Origin: Thermococcus sp. CX2
GTDB taxonomy: Archaea; Methanobacteriota_B; Thermococci; Thermococcales; Thermococcaceae
DNA: 35,966 nt
Assembly (NCBI RefSeq): GCF_012027555.1
Contig: NZ_SNUQ01000008.1
Span: 1 to 35,966 of the forward strand
Direction: 5' to 3'
Shown here: positions 24,362 through 32,260 of the stretch, one piece after another
How positions within the stretch are numbered: the first letter of the stretch is position 1
How the letters are laid out: the number at the start of each line of letters is the position of its first letter
Translations under genes and position numbers: made by a program
Notes under the pieces: generated by a model
What the model was told of the DNA's origin: nothing
Databases searched by the model: none
Seen by the model: only the letters and a program-made list of their open reading frames with translations

Positions 24362-24370
24362 CTTATATAC
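24362..24370 (+). promoter_or_regulatory. TATA box of the MBL-fold hydrolase gene
   Basis: CTTATATAC predicts a start near 24392. Because it lies inside the longest open frame of the gene, it rules out the upstream ATG at 24308 as the main start. Confidence 0.55.
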
Positions 24371-24418
24371 TCCCGGTGTGATATCCATACGTCTGCAAAA
24401 GAACACGGGGGTGAAGAG

Positions 24419-25234
24419 TTGATAGAGATTACCTTCCTCGGCAGCGGCGGCGGCAGGTTCATAACAATAACCCAGTTTCGATCTACCGGTGGCTTTCATA
24501 TCCGAGCCAGCAGGAACGTCTACGTTGATCCCGGACCGGGAGCACTCGTTCGCTCGTGGAGGTACAAGCTCGACCCCAGGAAGCTCGATGCGATATTCGT
24601 CTCCCACAGGCACGTTGATCACTGCAACGACACCGAAGTCATGATTGAAGCCATGACTGGAGGTGCACTCAAGAAGAGGGGCATGTTGATAGCATCGAAG
24701 AGCGTTGTATACGGGGACGAGACGCACACCCCTGCGGTCTCTAAATACCACATGAACGTCCTTGAGTCGATTCACACACCCGAACCCGGAAATAAAATAC
24801 CCATTGGGGAGGAGGAGTTCATAATAACTCCCACGAAACACTCGGATCCGACGACGATAGGCTTCCGAATGAAGACCCGTTACGGAGATATCTCATATAT
24901 CCCCGACACCGAATACTTCGACGAGCTCATCGAATGGCACAACGGCTCGAGGCTTATCATAGCGGCTGTGACAAGGCCGAGGGACATGGGGATTCCCTAC
25001 CACCTCAGCACCGATGACGTTGTCATGATGCTCAAGAGGATGGAGCGAAAGCCCGAAGTCCTCGTCATGAGCCACATAGGCATGAAAATGCACTTTGCGA
25101 ACCCATACAAAGAAGCAAAATACATAGAGACCGTAACAGGCGTGAAGACCTACGTCGCCAAGGAGGGCTTCAAAGTAATGGTGGATAAAAACGAAATAGC
25201 GGTGCGGACGCTGAGGCCCGCGCGGTTCGTTTAG
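24419..25234 (+). CDS. Metallo-beta-lactamase-fold hydrolase
   Basis: A 271-residue cytosolic MBL-fold protein with the zinc motif SHRHVDHCND (HxHxDH), an upstream DPGPGALV strand, the second-site KHSDPTT, Asp in YIPDTEYFDE, and a final His in MSHIGMKMHF. The family includes nucleases, ribonucleases and lipid or phosphate hydrolases; the substrate is not evident. I chose the TTG at 24419 because GGGGGTGA lies five bases upstream and the TATA box at 24362 precludes the ATG at 24308. Its stop is two bases from that of the convergent phosphohexomutase gene. Confidence 0.85.
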   Translation: MIEITFLGSGGGRFITITQFRSTGGFHIRASRNVYVDPGPGALVRSWRYKLDPRKLDAIFVSHRHVDHCNDTEVMIEAMTGGALKKRGMLIASKSVVYGDETHTPAVSKYHMNVLESIHTPEPGNKIPIGEEEFIITPTKHSDPTTIGFRMKTRYGDISYIPDTEYFDELIEWHNGSRLIIAAVTRPRDMGIPYHLSTDDVVMMLKRMERKPEVLVMSHIGMKMHFANPYKEAKYIETVTGVKTYVAKEGFKVMVDKNEIAVRTLRPARFV

Positions 25235-25236
25235 CT

Positions 25237-26604
25237 TTACTCCTTCTTTTTCATTGCCTCTTCCACAGCCCTTCTGACGGTGCCGTAGGCCAGCTCGAAG
25301 AGCTCGTCGCGCCTCTTCTCCGTTGGACCTTCTACGACTACCCTTATCTTCGGTTCAGTTCCACTCGGTCTTACGAGAACCCACGAACCGTCCTTGAGGT
25401 TGAAGCGGAAGCCGGAGATGGTTAGTATTTCCTTTATCTCGCTTCTGAGCTTCTCCTCAAGGACGTGCCTGGCCACCTCAAGCACGGTTTTCTTGTACTG
25501 GTCGGGGCACTTCACGTTCTTCTTGGTGAGGTAGTAGGTCGGAATCTCCTTGCGGATTATTTCCGACAGCGGCTTGCCCTGTTCGTCTATCAGTTTAATG
25601 AGCAGACCCATCGTGACGAAGCTGTCTATCCAGAGACCGAACTTGGGATGGATGAATTTCCATGGCTCGGCGGCAAAAATAGCGTTGTACTTCTTTATGC
25701 CGTCGTGGGGCTGGCCGAGTGGGACGCGGTAGACCCTTCCTCCGGCTTTCTCGACGACTTCATCTATGCGCGAGCCGGTGTTTATCGAGGTGACGACTAC
25801 TCCTCCTCCATGCTCCTCGACGTAGAGCTTAGCGAAGAGCGCTATGAGAGTGTCCTCATCTATGTAGTTGCCTTTCTCATCGAAGACCGCTATCCTGTCA
25901 GCATCGCCGTCCTGGGCTATAGCCAGGTCAACGCCGAGCTCCCTCACGAGCGGGCCGAGATATGCTATGTTATCATACCTTGGCTCGGGCTTTCTTCCCG
26001 GGAAGTGGCCGTCAATGTGGGCGTTGACGCTTATAACTTTCGCCCCCATCTCGCGGAGGAGGTATGGGGCAACAACGCTTCCGGCACCGTTGGCACCGTC
26101 GTAGAGGACTTTCAGGTTCGTCTCGTGATTGACGAAATCAAGAACCTCGCCTATGTACTCGTCCACGATGTCTTTCTCATGGACTTTCCTTATCTCATCC
26201 CACCCTGCCTTCTTGTAGTTCTCCGAGAAGATTATTCTCTCCAGCTCCTCCTCCTGCTCGAGGTAGAACTCCGTTCCGTCTCCGTTGAATACCTTTATTC
26301 CGTTGTCGGTCGGCGGGTTATGGCTTGCCGTAATCATAACCCCAGTGTCGCCGTAGCGTCTGGTTCCCCACGCGAGGGCAGGAGTGGGTATAAGCCCGAA
26401 CTTGATGACCTCCATGCCCGAGCTCAGAAGACCAGAGATGAGTGCATTTTCAAGCATTATGCTGGACGTTCTGCCGTCCCGGGCTATCGTGACTTTTCCT
26501 TCTCTGATATACGTTCCTAGCGCTTTTCCGACCTTCAGCGCCAAATCTGGCGTGACTTTCTCCCAAAGAGTGCCTCTAATTCCCGCTGTTCCGAAGAGCT
26601 TCAT
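25237..26604 (-). CDS. glmM: Phosphoglucosamine mutase/phosphomannomutase
   Basis: A 455-residue alpha-D-phosphohexomutase that moves phosphate between C1 and C6 of a hexose, supplying precursors for nucleotide sugars. The phospho-serine loop TASHNP (Ser94), the metal-binding DGDADR (232-237), the sugar-binding AEPWKFIHPKFG in place of the usual GEQSGH-like loop, and the C-terminal phosphate loop RPSGTEPKIRV are all present. The GEXSG-type loop reads AAEPWKFI, as in archaeal enzymes with relaxed sugar specificity, so glmM versus a phosphomannomutase is uncertain. GGTGGTGCT precedes the ATG. Its TATA box overlaps the stop codon of the UPF0146 gene. Confidence 0.88.
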   Translation of the reverse strand: MKLFGTAGIRGTLWEKVTPDLALKVGKALGTYIREGKVTIARDGRTSSIMLENALISGLLSSGMEVIKFGLIPTPALAWGTRRYGDTGVMITASHNPPTDNGIKVFNGDGTEFYLEQEEELERIIFSENYKKAGWDEIRKVHEKDIVDEYIGEVLDFVNHETNLKVLYDGANGAGSVVAPYLLREMGAKVISVNAHIDGHFPGRKPEPRYDNIAYLGPLVRELGVDLAIAQDGDADRIAVFDEKGNYIDEDTLIALFAKLYVEEHGGGVVVTSINTGSRIDEVVEKAGGRVYRVPLGQPHDGIKKYNAIFAAEPWKFIHPKFGLWIDSFVTMGLLIKLIDEQGKPLSEIIRKEIPTYYLTKKNVKCPDQYKKTVLEVARHVLEEKLRSEIKEILTISGFRFNLKDGSWVLVRPSGTEPKIRVVVEGPTEKRRDELFELAYGTVRRAVEEAMKKKE

Positions 26605-26629
26605 AGCACCACCATGACTACTTGGGAGG

Positions 26630-26642
26630 GGCTTTAAATAGT
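26630..26642 (-). promoter_or_regulatory. TATA element of the phosphohexomutase gene, overlapping the UPF0146 stop codon
   Basis: The minus strand reads ACTATTTAAAGCC. The TAA stop of UPF0146 (26634-26636) is part of the TTTAAA core. The predicted start is near 26606, and the GGTGGTG ribosome-binding site follows. Confidence 0.55.
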
Positions 26643-27038
26643 TTTAGCCATGTATATGGCCAACCCCCTGTGGTTGATAAGCTTCAGGTTACCCGGCATT
26701 GTGTCGCCACTGAGGGGGAGAATGTAAACAGGGAGGCCAAGCCTCTTCCCGAGCTCGAGAATCGGCTGGACTATTTCGGGCGTTGGTCTTACGGAGTACA
26801 GGGCTTTGGCGTCCCTGTAGAGCTCCAGCCTCGGATTGAAGATGTCGTCTCGGACGGCGTTTATCCCAAGCTCCCTTGCCCTCTCAACGGAGGCTGGGTT
26901 CCAATCAACTGCAAGAACATCGTAACCCCTTTCCCTCAGCCTTAGGGCCACCTTGAACTGAAAACCTATACCGAGTTCGACTATTTTCCCTTTTGGAACT
27001 TTCTCCGCCAAGAAATCCGCGAAGTCTTCAATTGGCAT
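26634..27038 (-). CDS. UPF0146 family protein (methyltransferase-like Rossmann fold)
   Basis: A 134-residue protein of the archaeal UPF0146 family. The N-terminal half reads like a SAM-binding Rossmann motif (GKIVELGIGFQFKVALRLRERG, then VLAVDWNP). The C-terminal half (YSVRPTPEIVQPILELGKRL, PLSGD) is family specific. It is too short for a complete class I methyltransferase, so it may bind a nucleotide without methylating. A TATA box 28 bp before the ATG and no ribosome-binding site suggest a leaderless mRNA. It is on the same strand as malK but has its own promoter. Confidence 0.85.
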   Translation of the reverse strand: MPIEDFADFLAEKVPKGKIVELGIGFQFKVALRLRERGYDVLAVDWNPASVERARELGINAVRDDIFNPRLELYRDAKALYSVRPTPEIVQPILELGKRLGLPVYILPLSGDTMPGNLKLINHRGLAIYMAKTI

Positions 27039-27057
27039 GGTAGAAAATGGGAGAGAG

Positions 27058-27069
27058 GGTTTAAAAAGC
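27058..27069 (-). promoter_or_regulatory. TATA element of the UPF0146 gene, directly behind malK
   Basis: The minus strand reads GCTTTTTAAACC, beginning two bases after the malK stop codon. The predicted start falls at or next to the ATG at 27038, giving a leaderless transcript. Confidence 0.5.
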
Positions 27070-27070
27070 T

Positions 27071-28198
27071 TCAGAAAACGGCCGTTCCGCTTCCCTTGTC
27101 AAAGACGTGGACCTTCCTCATGTCGAAGACGACGTCTATCTCCTGGCCTTCCTTCACCTTGGACTCCGAGCGGAAGGCTCCAAGGAACGTGACCCCGCCA
27201 ACGCGGAGGTGGACTATCTTTTCGCTTCCGAGATTTTCGATGATATCAACCATGGCCCGGATCATGTTTTCTCCAGGTATTTTGACCTGCGCGAACATTG
27301 CGTCGTAAATGTCTTCTGGGCGAATTCCGAAAATGACCTCCTTTCCGATCAGATTCTTTTCCCTGAGGACTTCGGCTTGGTCGTCGAGGAGTTTGAGCCT
27401 GAACTCCCCGAAGTCGGCCCAGACGCCTCTATCGTCCTCGATTATTGAAGCATCGATGAAGTTCATCGGCGGGCTGCCTATGAATCCTCCAACGAAGGTG
27501 TTTGCTGGCCTGTCGTAGACCTCATCCGGGGTTCCGACCTGCTGAAGGATGCCCTGATTTATGACCGCTATCCTGTCGCCCATGGTCATGGCCTCGACTT
27601 GGTCGTGGGTGACGTAAATCGTTGTGACTCCGAGCTGTCTCTGGAGTTTCTTAAGCTCGGCGCGCATCTTTACCCTTAGCTTTGCATCCAGGTTGCTCAG
27701 CGGCTCGTCCATGAGGAAGACCTGGGGCTTTCTCACAATGGCCCTTCCGAGGGCTACCCTCTGCCTCTGGCCGCCACTCAGCTCCCTTGGCTTCCTCTTG
27801 AGGAGTTCTGTGAGTCCGAGCATTTCGGCGACTTCCCTCACCCTCTGGTCTATCTCCTGCTTGGGGACTTTCCTGAGCTTGAGGGGGAAGGCTATGTTGT
27901 CGTAGACCGTCATGTGTGGATATAGGGCGTAGCTCTGGAAGACCATTGCAATGTCCCTGTCCTTTGGTGGAACAAAGACTCCTTTTTTCGGGTCGGCGAC
28001 GAGTTTGTCGCCGATGTAGATTTGTCCCTTTGTGGGCTCCTCAAGGCCGGCTATCATTCTGAGAGTTGTCGTCTTTCCACAGCCGCTCGGCCCGAGGAGT
28101 ATCATAAACTCGCCGTGTTTGATCTCCAGGTTCATGTCCTTGACGGCTGTGAAGTCCCCGAACTGCTTCCAAACCCCAATGAGCTTTACTTCGGCCAT
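27071..28198 (-). CDS. malK: Maltodextrin ABC transporter ATP-binding protein MalK
   Basis: A 375-residue ATPase of the CUT1 sugar-importer family. Walker A GPSGCGKTT, Q-loop MVFQSYALYPHMTVYDN, signature LSGGQRQR, Walker B VFLMDEPLSNLD and switch YVTHDQVEAMTMGDRI are intact. The C-terminal third (from about residue 240, SPPMNFIDASI) is the OB/TOBE regulatory domain of MalK. Length and sequence are very close to what I recall of Thermococcus litoralis MalK. It ends the malE-malF-malG-apu-malK operon, 30 bases after the amylopullulanase gene, with AGGTGATACC before the ATG. Confidence 0.95.
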   Translation of the reverse strand: MAEVKLIGVWKQFGDFTAVKDMNLEIKHGEFMILLGPSGCGKTTTLRMIAGLEEPTKGQIYIGDKLVADPKKGVFVPPKDRDIAMVFQSYALYPHMTVYDNIAFPLKLRKVPKQEIDQRVREVAEMLGLTELLKRKPRELSGGQRQRVALGRAIVRKPQVFLMDEPLSNLDAKLRVKMRAELKKLQRQLGVTTIYVTHDQVEAMTMGDRIAVINQGILQQVGTPDEVYDRPANTFVGGFIGSPPMNFIDASIIEDDRGVWADFGEFRLKLLDDQAEVLREKNLIGKEVIFGIRPEDIYDAMFAQVKIPGENMIRAMVDIIENLGSEKIVHLRVGGVTFLGAFRSESKVKEGQEIDVVFDMRKVHVFDKGSGTAVF

Positions 28199-28228
28199 GG
28201 TATCACCTCAAAAAATTTGAAAGGAGAG

Positions 28229-31200
28229 TTACCTTCTCCTCCTGAGCAGGAGCGGAGCCAAAGCCAGTCCAAGCAAAATCGCCGGACCGCAGATTCCTCC
28301 CTCTTCACCAGGCGTGGTTGTGCTAGTGGTGGTCTCGGCTGGAGTTGTTGTGGTCTCCTGCGGCGTTGTTGTGGTCTCGCTTGGAGTGGTCGTCGTTTCG
28401 CTCGGTGTCTCAGTGGGAGTCACTTCCTCGCCACCGGTTCCCTCGACGAGCGGTATCATGAGGACCGTCGCGAGGGTCTTCTTTTCGAGGTCGTAGGAAC
28501 TCAGCTGCTCCTCCTGTGTTGGTTTGAGCCCTTCTGGGATGAGCATGTCAACCACTCTCGGGGCGAGGTTGTCTATGACTGCCTGCGGGTCAGCTCCTCC
28601 GAGCTTCCACTGCTCGGCTTCAACTGCAACTGGCCTCCACTTGTCTGGACCGTAGCCGTCCTGGGAGCCTACGAGCACCGCAGTGTAGAGCCCGTAGTCG
28701 GTGATGCTCAGGTACTTCTTGGGAACCTTAACTATTATGGCGTTCTTTACTGGGTCGGCTGAAATCTGCATTTCACCCTGGTAAACGGTTCCGTCTGGGA
28801 GCACTATCAGGTTTCCGTAGTCCCAGCCCGCTATCCTAAGGGCCAGGTCCCACGGGTGTCCCGGATCGAGCTGGACGTTGCTTCCTGGGCCGTCCGGGAA
28901 CATCTTGATCGCGCTGGTGTTTCCTCCGTCGGTGAAGTCAAAGTAAACCTCGATTATCTGGAGGCTGAAGCCGTTCGGTCCGTTCCACGGGTTGCCACCG
29001 AGATCCTTGAAGTAGAACTCGAGGGTCCAGGCGTCGTCGCCTTCAATCATCTTAAACTTGAGCAGGTCGAGGTGTCCTGGCACGAAGACCTTGTCGGTCG
29101 GGTAGGTGTAGGTTCCCGGACCGTGGTCGTCACCCTCCGGGTCGAGCACGGTTATGCCCTGCTTGAGGAGCGGAATGGCCTTGACGGTGGCGAGCTTTAT
29201 CTCGTTGGCGTCGTAAGAGCTTAGCTGCTCCTCCTGGGTTGGCTTAAAGCCCTCTGGGACGAGTTCATCAACGACCCTTGGTGCGACGTTGTTGATTACC
29301 GCCTGCGGGTCAGCTCCACCGAGCTTCCACTGTTCCGCTTCAACTGCAACTGGCCTCCACTTATCGGGCCCATAGCCGTCCTGGCTCCCAACGAGAACGT
29401 CTCCCCAGAATCCGTAGTCCTCGTTTATCTGGATGTACTTCTTCGGGATCTTTACGATTATGGCGTTCTTAACTGGGTCAGCGCTTATCTGCATCTCGCC
29501 CTGGTAGACAGTTCCGTTCGGCAGGACTATGAGGTTTCCATAATCCCAGCCGGCTATTCTCAATGCCACATCCCACGGGTGCTCGGGGTCAAGGTTGACG
29601 TTTGCTCCCGGCCCGTCTGGGAACATCTTTATTGCCGAGCTGTTTCCTCCGTCGGTGAAGTCAAAGTAAACCTCGATTATCTGGAGGCTGAAGCCGTTCG
29701 GTCCGTTCCACGGGTTGCCACCGAGATCCTTGAAGTAGAACTCCATCACGTAAGCATCGGTCTGCTCGAGCATCCTGAACCTGAGGAGGTCGAAGGCTCC
29801 AGGAACGAAGACCTTATCAGTTGGGTATGTGTAGGTTCCAGGACCGTAGTCATCGCCCTCGGGGTCGGCGATGTCCACGAGGGTTACTCCCTTGACCTCC
29901 GTGGGGAGCTTCAGCTCAATCGGGGTGGTTATAATCTCGAGCTCGCCGTTCTGAACGGTCGAGACAGCTAAGTAGAAGTCATCTGGGGTCTCGATGTAGT
30001 CGAAGGGAACGATGACCTCTACTCCGCCGTTTACCTGCTTAACAACCGCATCGCCGAGCTTCTCGCTCTCCTCGTAATCCGTCGCGGCGTAAACCTCTGC
30101 CTTTCCGTCCCTGTAAACTATATGCTTGGTTATCATCAGCCCGACGCTGTCCTTCGAGTAGGGGAACATCGAGTACCTCAGCTCGGTCGGCTTGTCTTGG
30201 AGGAGCGTGAAAGTGTTGCCAACGCGTTCGCCCTTCTCGTATATGCTTATCTCAAACTCGCTGAGGTCTCCCTTAACTATGAAGTGAATTCCCTCACCGT
30301 CGAAGTAGACGCTTACGCCTTCAGCGACGGGGGACATGCTCGAGTAGTTCTTGACCTGGCCCTCCCCGAGGCCGTCGAGGGCTCTAACTGTGTAGGGCTC
30401 TCCATCGGGGAGGAAGTTTCCATAGAGGTAGCTCGGGGCCTCGAGGCCAGCTAACCTGTACATCTCGTAGAGGTAGGTCTTGAGGTAGCGATCGAAGGTG
30501 TAGTCCTGCCCGCTGCTCTGGTCGCTTCCGTACCACCAGAACCAGTCGCTGGCCTCAGCGCGAAGGAGATACTCGTAGGCCTTCTCCCAGTCGGCCGGGC
30601 TTATTTCATCCTTGTGCTCCATAAGGGCCTTTCTCGCCAAGTAGAGCCAGTACCAGCCGTAGTTCTCCTGGGGCTCGCCGATCCAGGTCGAGAGCGTTCC
30701 GTCTACCCAGCTTGACTCTGGCCACTGCATCTCTTCCTTAACGCCCACCATGTCGTAGAGTTCGTTGAGGCTCTGGGCCTTCTTGAGGGCCTCAACGTTG
30801 TCACCGGTCAGGTCGAGGCGCTCCATCATCTGGGGGGTGAGCTTGTTCGCCTGGTCGCCGTAGAGCTGGATGTACTCGCTCGGAGTGAGGGTCCTTATGA
30901 GGCCCTGCTCCTGGAGCTCGGTGAGCCTCTTGTAGAGCGTCTCAAGGAAGAGCTTGCCGTCGTAGGGGTAGTGCTCCCAGGGGTTTTCTCCGTCGAGGGT
31001 TATGACGTAAACGAGGCTTCCATCGTAGTTCTGCTTCTGGAGCTTGAGAAGCTCGTTTATAAAGTCCTCAACGGCATCGTACTGGTTCATTCCACCGTAG
31101 CTGAAGCCGACGCGGTCGCTCAGCGCGTGGTCCCTCGGGAAGAGGTATATCTTCTTTCCGTCGAACTCGGCCACCCAGGGCTTGTAGTAGTTCTCGACCG

Positions 31201-32251
31201 TCCCCTCGATGCCAAGCTTCTGGAGCACGAGCTGGTCGGTCATGACCCAGGTCCAGCCGTTTTCTGCCAAAATTTCAAGGGTCTTGTCGTTGAGGGCGCT
31301 CTCAGCGGCCCATCCTCCAACCGGCTCAACTTGGCCGCCGCCGAGGTACTCCTTGTAGAGCTCGTCGGCCTTCTTCACATGGTCGTTGAAGTCGCTCTCC
31401 CAGCCGAAGTCGTTGAGTATCGGCCCTATCGGGTGGGCGTAGGGGACGACGGTAACCTCCACGTTGCCGTTGCCGAGGAGAAGGTTAATGGCCTCGTGCT
31501 CCTCGAAGGTGTGGTTGAGGAGCCACATCTGGGCGTCCAGAACTGTCTTAACATCCTCCCTCGTGTAGCCGCCTTCATCGACCTTGTCGTAGAGGGCCTT
31601 CAGCTCTGGGTGGCTCATTATGTAGCCGTAGTCTATCCAGGCAAGGTTGAACAGAACGGCGAGGTCTATGTAGTCCTGCTCCGTGAACTCGTTGGTAACG
31701 GCTATTTTCTGCTCCTCCACGGGCAGGTTGGCGTACTTCGCCTTGGCTTGGAGCATCTTGTTCTTCAACTCGGTGTAGCGGTCCCAGAAGTCCCTTATGG
31801 GATTGCCGTTGGGGTCAGTTATCGGCTCGCCGTTCCACGGTATGGTGTGGTCGAAGAACCCACCGGGGGCCTGGAGCATGAACCACTTTTCGTCAACGGT
31901 GAGCGGCTCGCCGTTGGCTATCTTTTCTGTCACTATCTGGTAGTTGTCCTTCGCTCCATTCATGTAGTCCGCAAGCTGGGCTATGAGCGAGCCCGAGAGG
32001 TCTATCGTGGCGTGAATCTCAGGGTATTCACTCAGATAGTAGGCCATCTTCCAGTAGTTGTTGGCCGCGTGGAGCCTCACCCACGGCCTCGTGTAGATGT
32101 CCTGAATCGGGTCGTAGTAATACGGCTGGTGCTGGTGCCAGACTATTATAACGTTAAGCGGCTGGGGCTCTACTGCGGTTACGCTTGGCTGAACTGCCAG
32201 AAGGCTTCCGAGCATTACAAAAATTGCAAAGAGGGAAAGCACTTTTCTCAT
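28229..32251 (-). CDS. apu: Secreted GH57 amylopullulanase
   Basis: An extracellular enzyme of 1340 residues that cuts alpha-1,4 and alpha-1,6 links in starch and pullulan. It has a signal peptide (residues 1-26, PSVTA end), then the GH57 barrel starting VIIVWHQHQPYYYDP. The nucleophile is Glu317 in GGWAAES and the acid/base is Asp420 in VITLDGENPWEHYPYD; their 103-residue spacing matches the published Glu291/Asp394 of the T. hydrothermalis enzyme after removing 26 signal residues. Two tandem domains of the Glucodextran_C type (about residues 796-1254) follow, then a Thr-rich linker. The C-terminal CGPAILLGLALAPLLLRRRR is a CGP-CTERM-like sorting tail. It is embedded in the maltodextrin operon, nine bases after malG. 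Confidence 0.96.
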   Translation of the reverse strand: MRKVLSLFAIFVMLGSLLAVQPSVTAVEPQPLNVIIVWHQHQPYYYDPIQDIYTRPWVRLHAANNYWKMAYYLSEYPEIHATIDLSGSLIAQLADYMNGAKDNYQIVTEKIANGEPLTVDEKWFMLQAPGGFFDHTIPWNGEPITDPNGNPIRDFWDRYTELKNKMLQAKAKYANLPVEEQKIAVTNEFTEQDYIDLAVLFNLAWIDYGYIMSHPELKALYDKVDEGGYTREDVKTVLDAQMWLLNHTFEEHEAINLLLGNGNVEVTVVPYAHPIGPILNDFGWESDFNDHVKKADELYKEYLGGGQVEPVGGWAAESALNDKTLEILAENGWTWVMTDQLVLQKLGIEGTVENYYKPWVAEFDGKKIYLFPRDHALSDRVGFSYGGMNQYDAVEDFINELLKLQKQNYDGSLVYVITLDGENPWEHYPYDGKLFLETLYKRLTELQEQGLIRTLTPSEYIQLYGDQANKLTPQMMERLDLTGDNVEALKKAQSLNELYDMVGVKEEMQWPESSWVDGTLSTWIGEPQENYGWYWLYLARKALMEHKDEISPADWEKAYEYLLRAEASDWFWWYGSDQSSGQDYTFDRYLKTYLYEMYRLAGLEAPSYLYGNFLPDGEPYTVRALDGLGEGQVKNYSSMSPVAEGVSVYFDGEGIHFIVKGDLSEFEISIYEKGERVGNTFTLLQDKPTELRYSMFPYSKDSVGLMITKHIVYRDGKAEVYAATDYEESEKLGDAVVKQVNGGVEVIVPFDYIETPDDFYLAVSTVQNGELEIITTPIELKLPTEVKGVTLVDIADPEGDDYGPGTYTYPTDKVFVPGAFDLLRFRMLEQTDAYVMEFYFKDLGGNPWNGPNGFSLQIIEVYFDFTDGGNSSAIKMFPDGPGANVNLDPEHPWDVALRIAGWDYGNLIVLPNGTVYQGEMQISADPVKNAIIVKIPKKYIQINEDYGFWGDVLVGSQDGYGPDKWRPVAVEAEQWKLGGADPQAVINNVAPRVVDELVPEGFKPTQEEQLSSYDANEIKLATVKAIPLLKQGITVLDPEGDDHGPGTYTYPTDKVFVPGHLDLLKFKMIEGDDAWTLEFYFKDLGGNPWNGPNGFSLQIIEVYFDFTDGGNTSAIKMFPDGPGSNVQLDPGHPWDLALRIAGWDYGNLIVLPDGTVYQGEMQISADPVKNAIIVKVPKKYLSITDYGLYTAVLVGSQDGYGPDKWRPVAVEAEQWKLGGADPQAVIDNLAPRVVDMLIPEGLKPTQEEQLSSYDLEKKTLATVLMIPLVEGTGGEEVTPTETPSETTTTPSETTTTPQETTTTPAETTTSTTTPGEEGGICGPAILLGLALAPLLLRRRR
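28490..29143 (-). repeat. C-proximal copy of the amylopullulanase tandem domain
   Basis: Encodes about 218 residues, from DPEGDDHGPG to EEQLSSYD, nearly identical to the copy at 29210-29866 apart from a one-codon deletion near KKYLSITDYG. Bases 28918-29020 are identical to 29641-29743. Confidence 0.9.
29210..29866 (-). repeat. N-proximal copy of the amylopullulanase tandem domain
   Basis: Encodes about 219 residues, from DPEGDDYGPG to EEQLSSYD. The two copies share about 80 percent or more of their residues by eye and include an exactly identical 103-base block. Confidence 0.9.
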
Positions 32252-32260
32252 ATTATCACC

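Larger units (their letters stand above)
24050..24418. other. Divergent intergenic region between the OPT and MBL-fold genes
   Basis: This 369-bp spacer contains the two promoters listed separately. Between them there is only a TATAAAA-like string near 24223-24230 and a 13-bp palindrome ACTCCA-A-TGGAGT (24243-24255). I found no tRNA, repeat array or convincing small gene; a 13-codon ATG frame near 24274 lacks a ribosome-binding site. Confidence 0.5.

Noticed and set aside
25465..26520. Long plus-strand open frame (351 codons) opposite the phosphohexomutase gene
   Set aside because: It is antisense to a clear enzyme gene with intact motifs, and its translation has no recognisable domain. Long opposite-strand frames are common in GC-rich third-position genes.
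28199..28206. TATCACC strings near several minus-strand gene starts as TGM half sites
   Set aside because: They are the complements of GGTGATA ribosome-binding sites and have no second half-site at the correct spacing.
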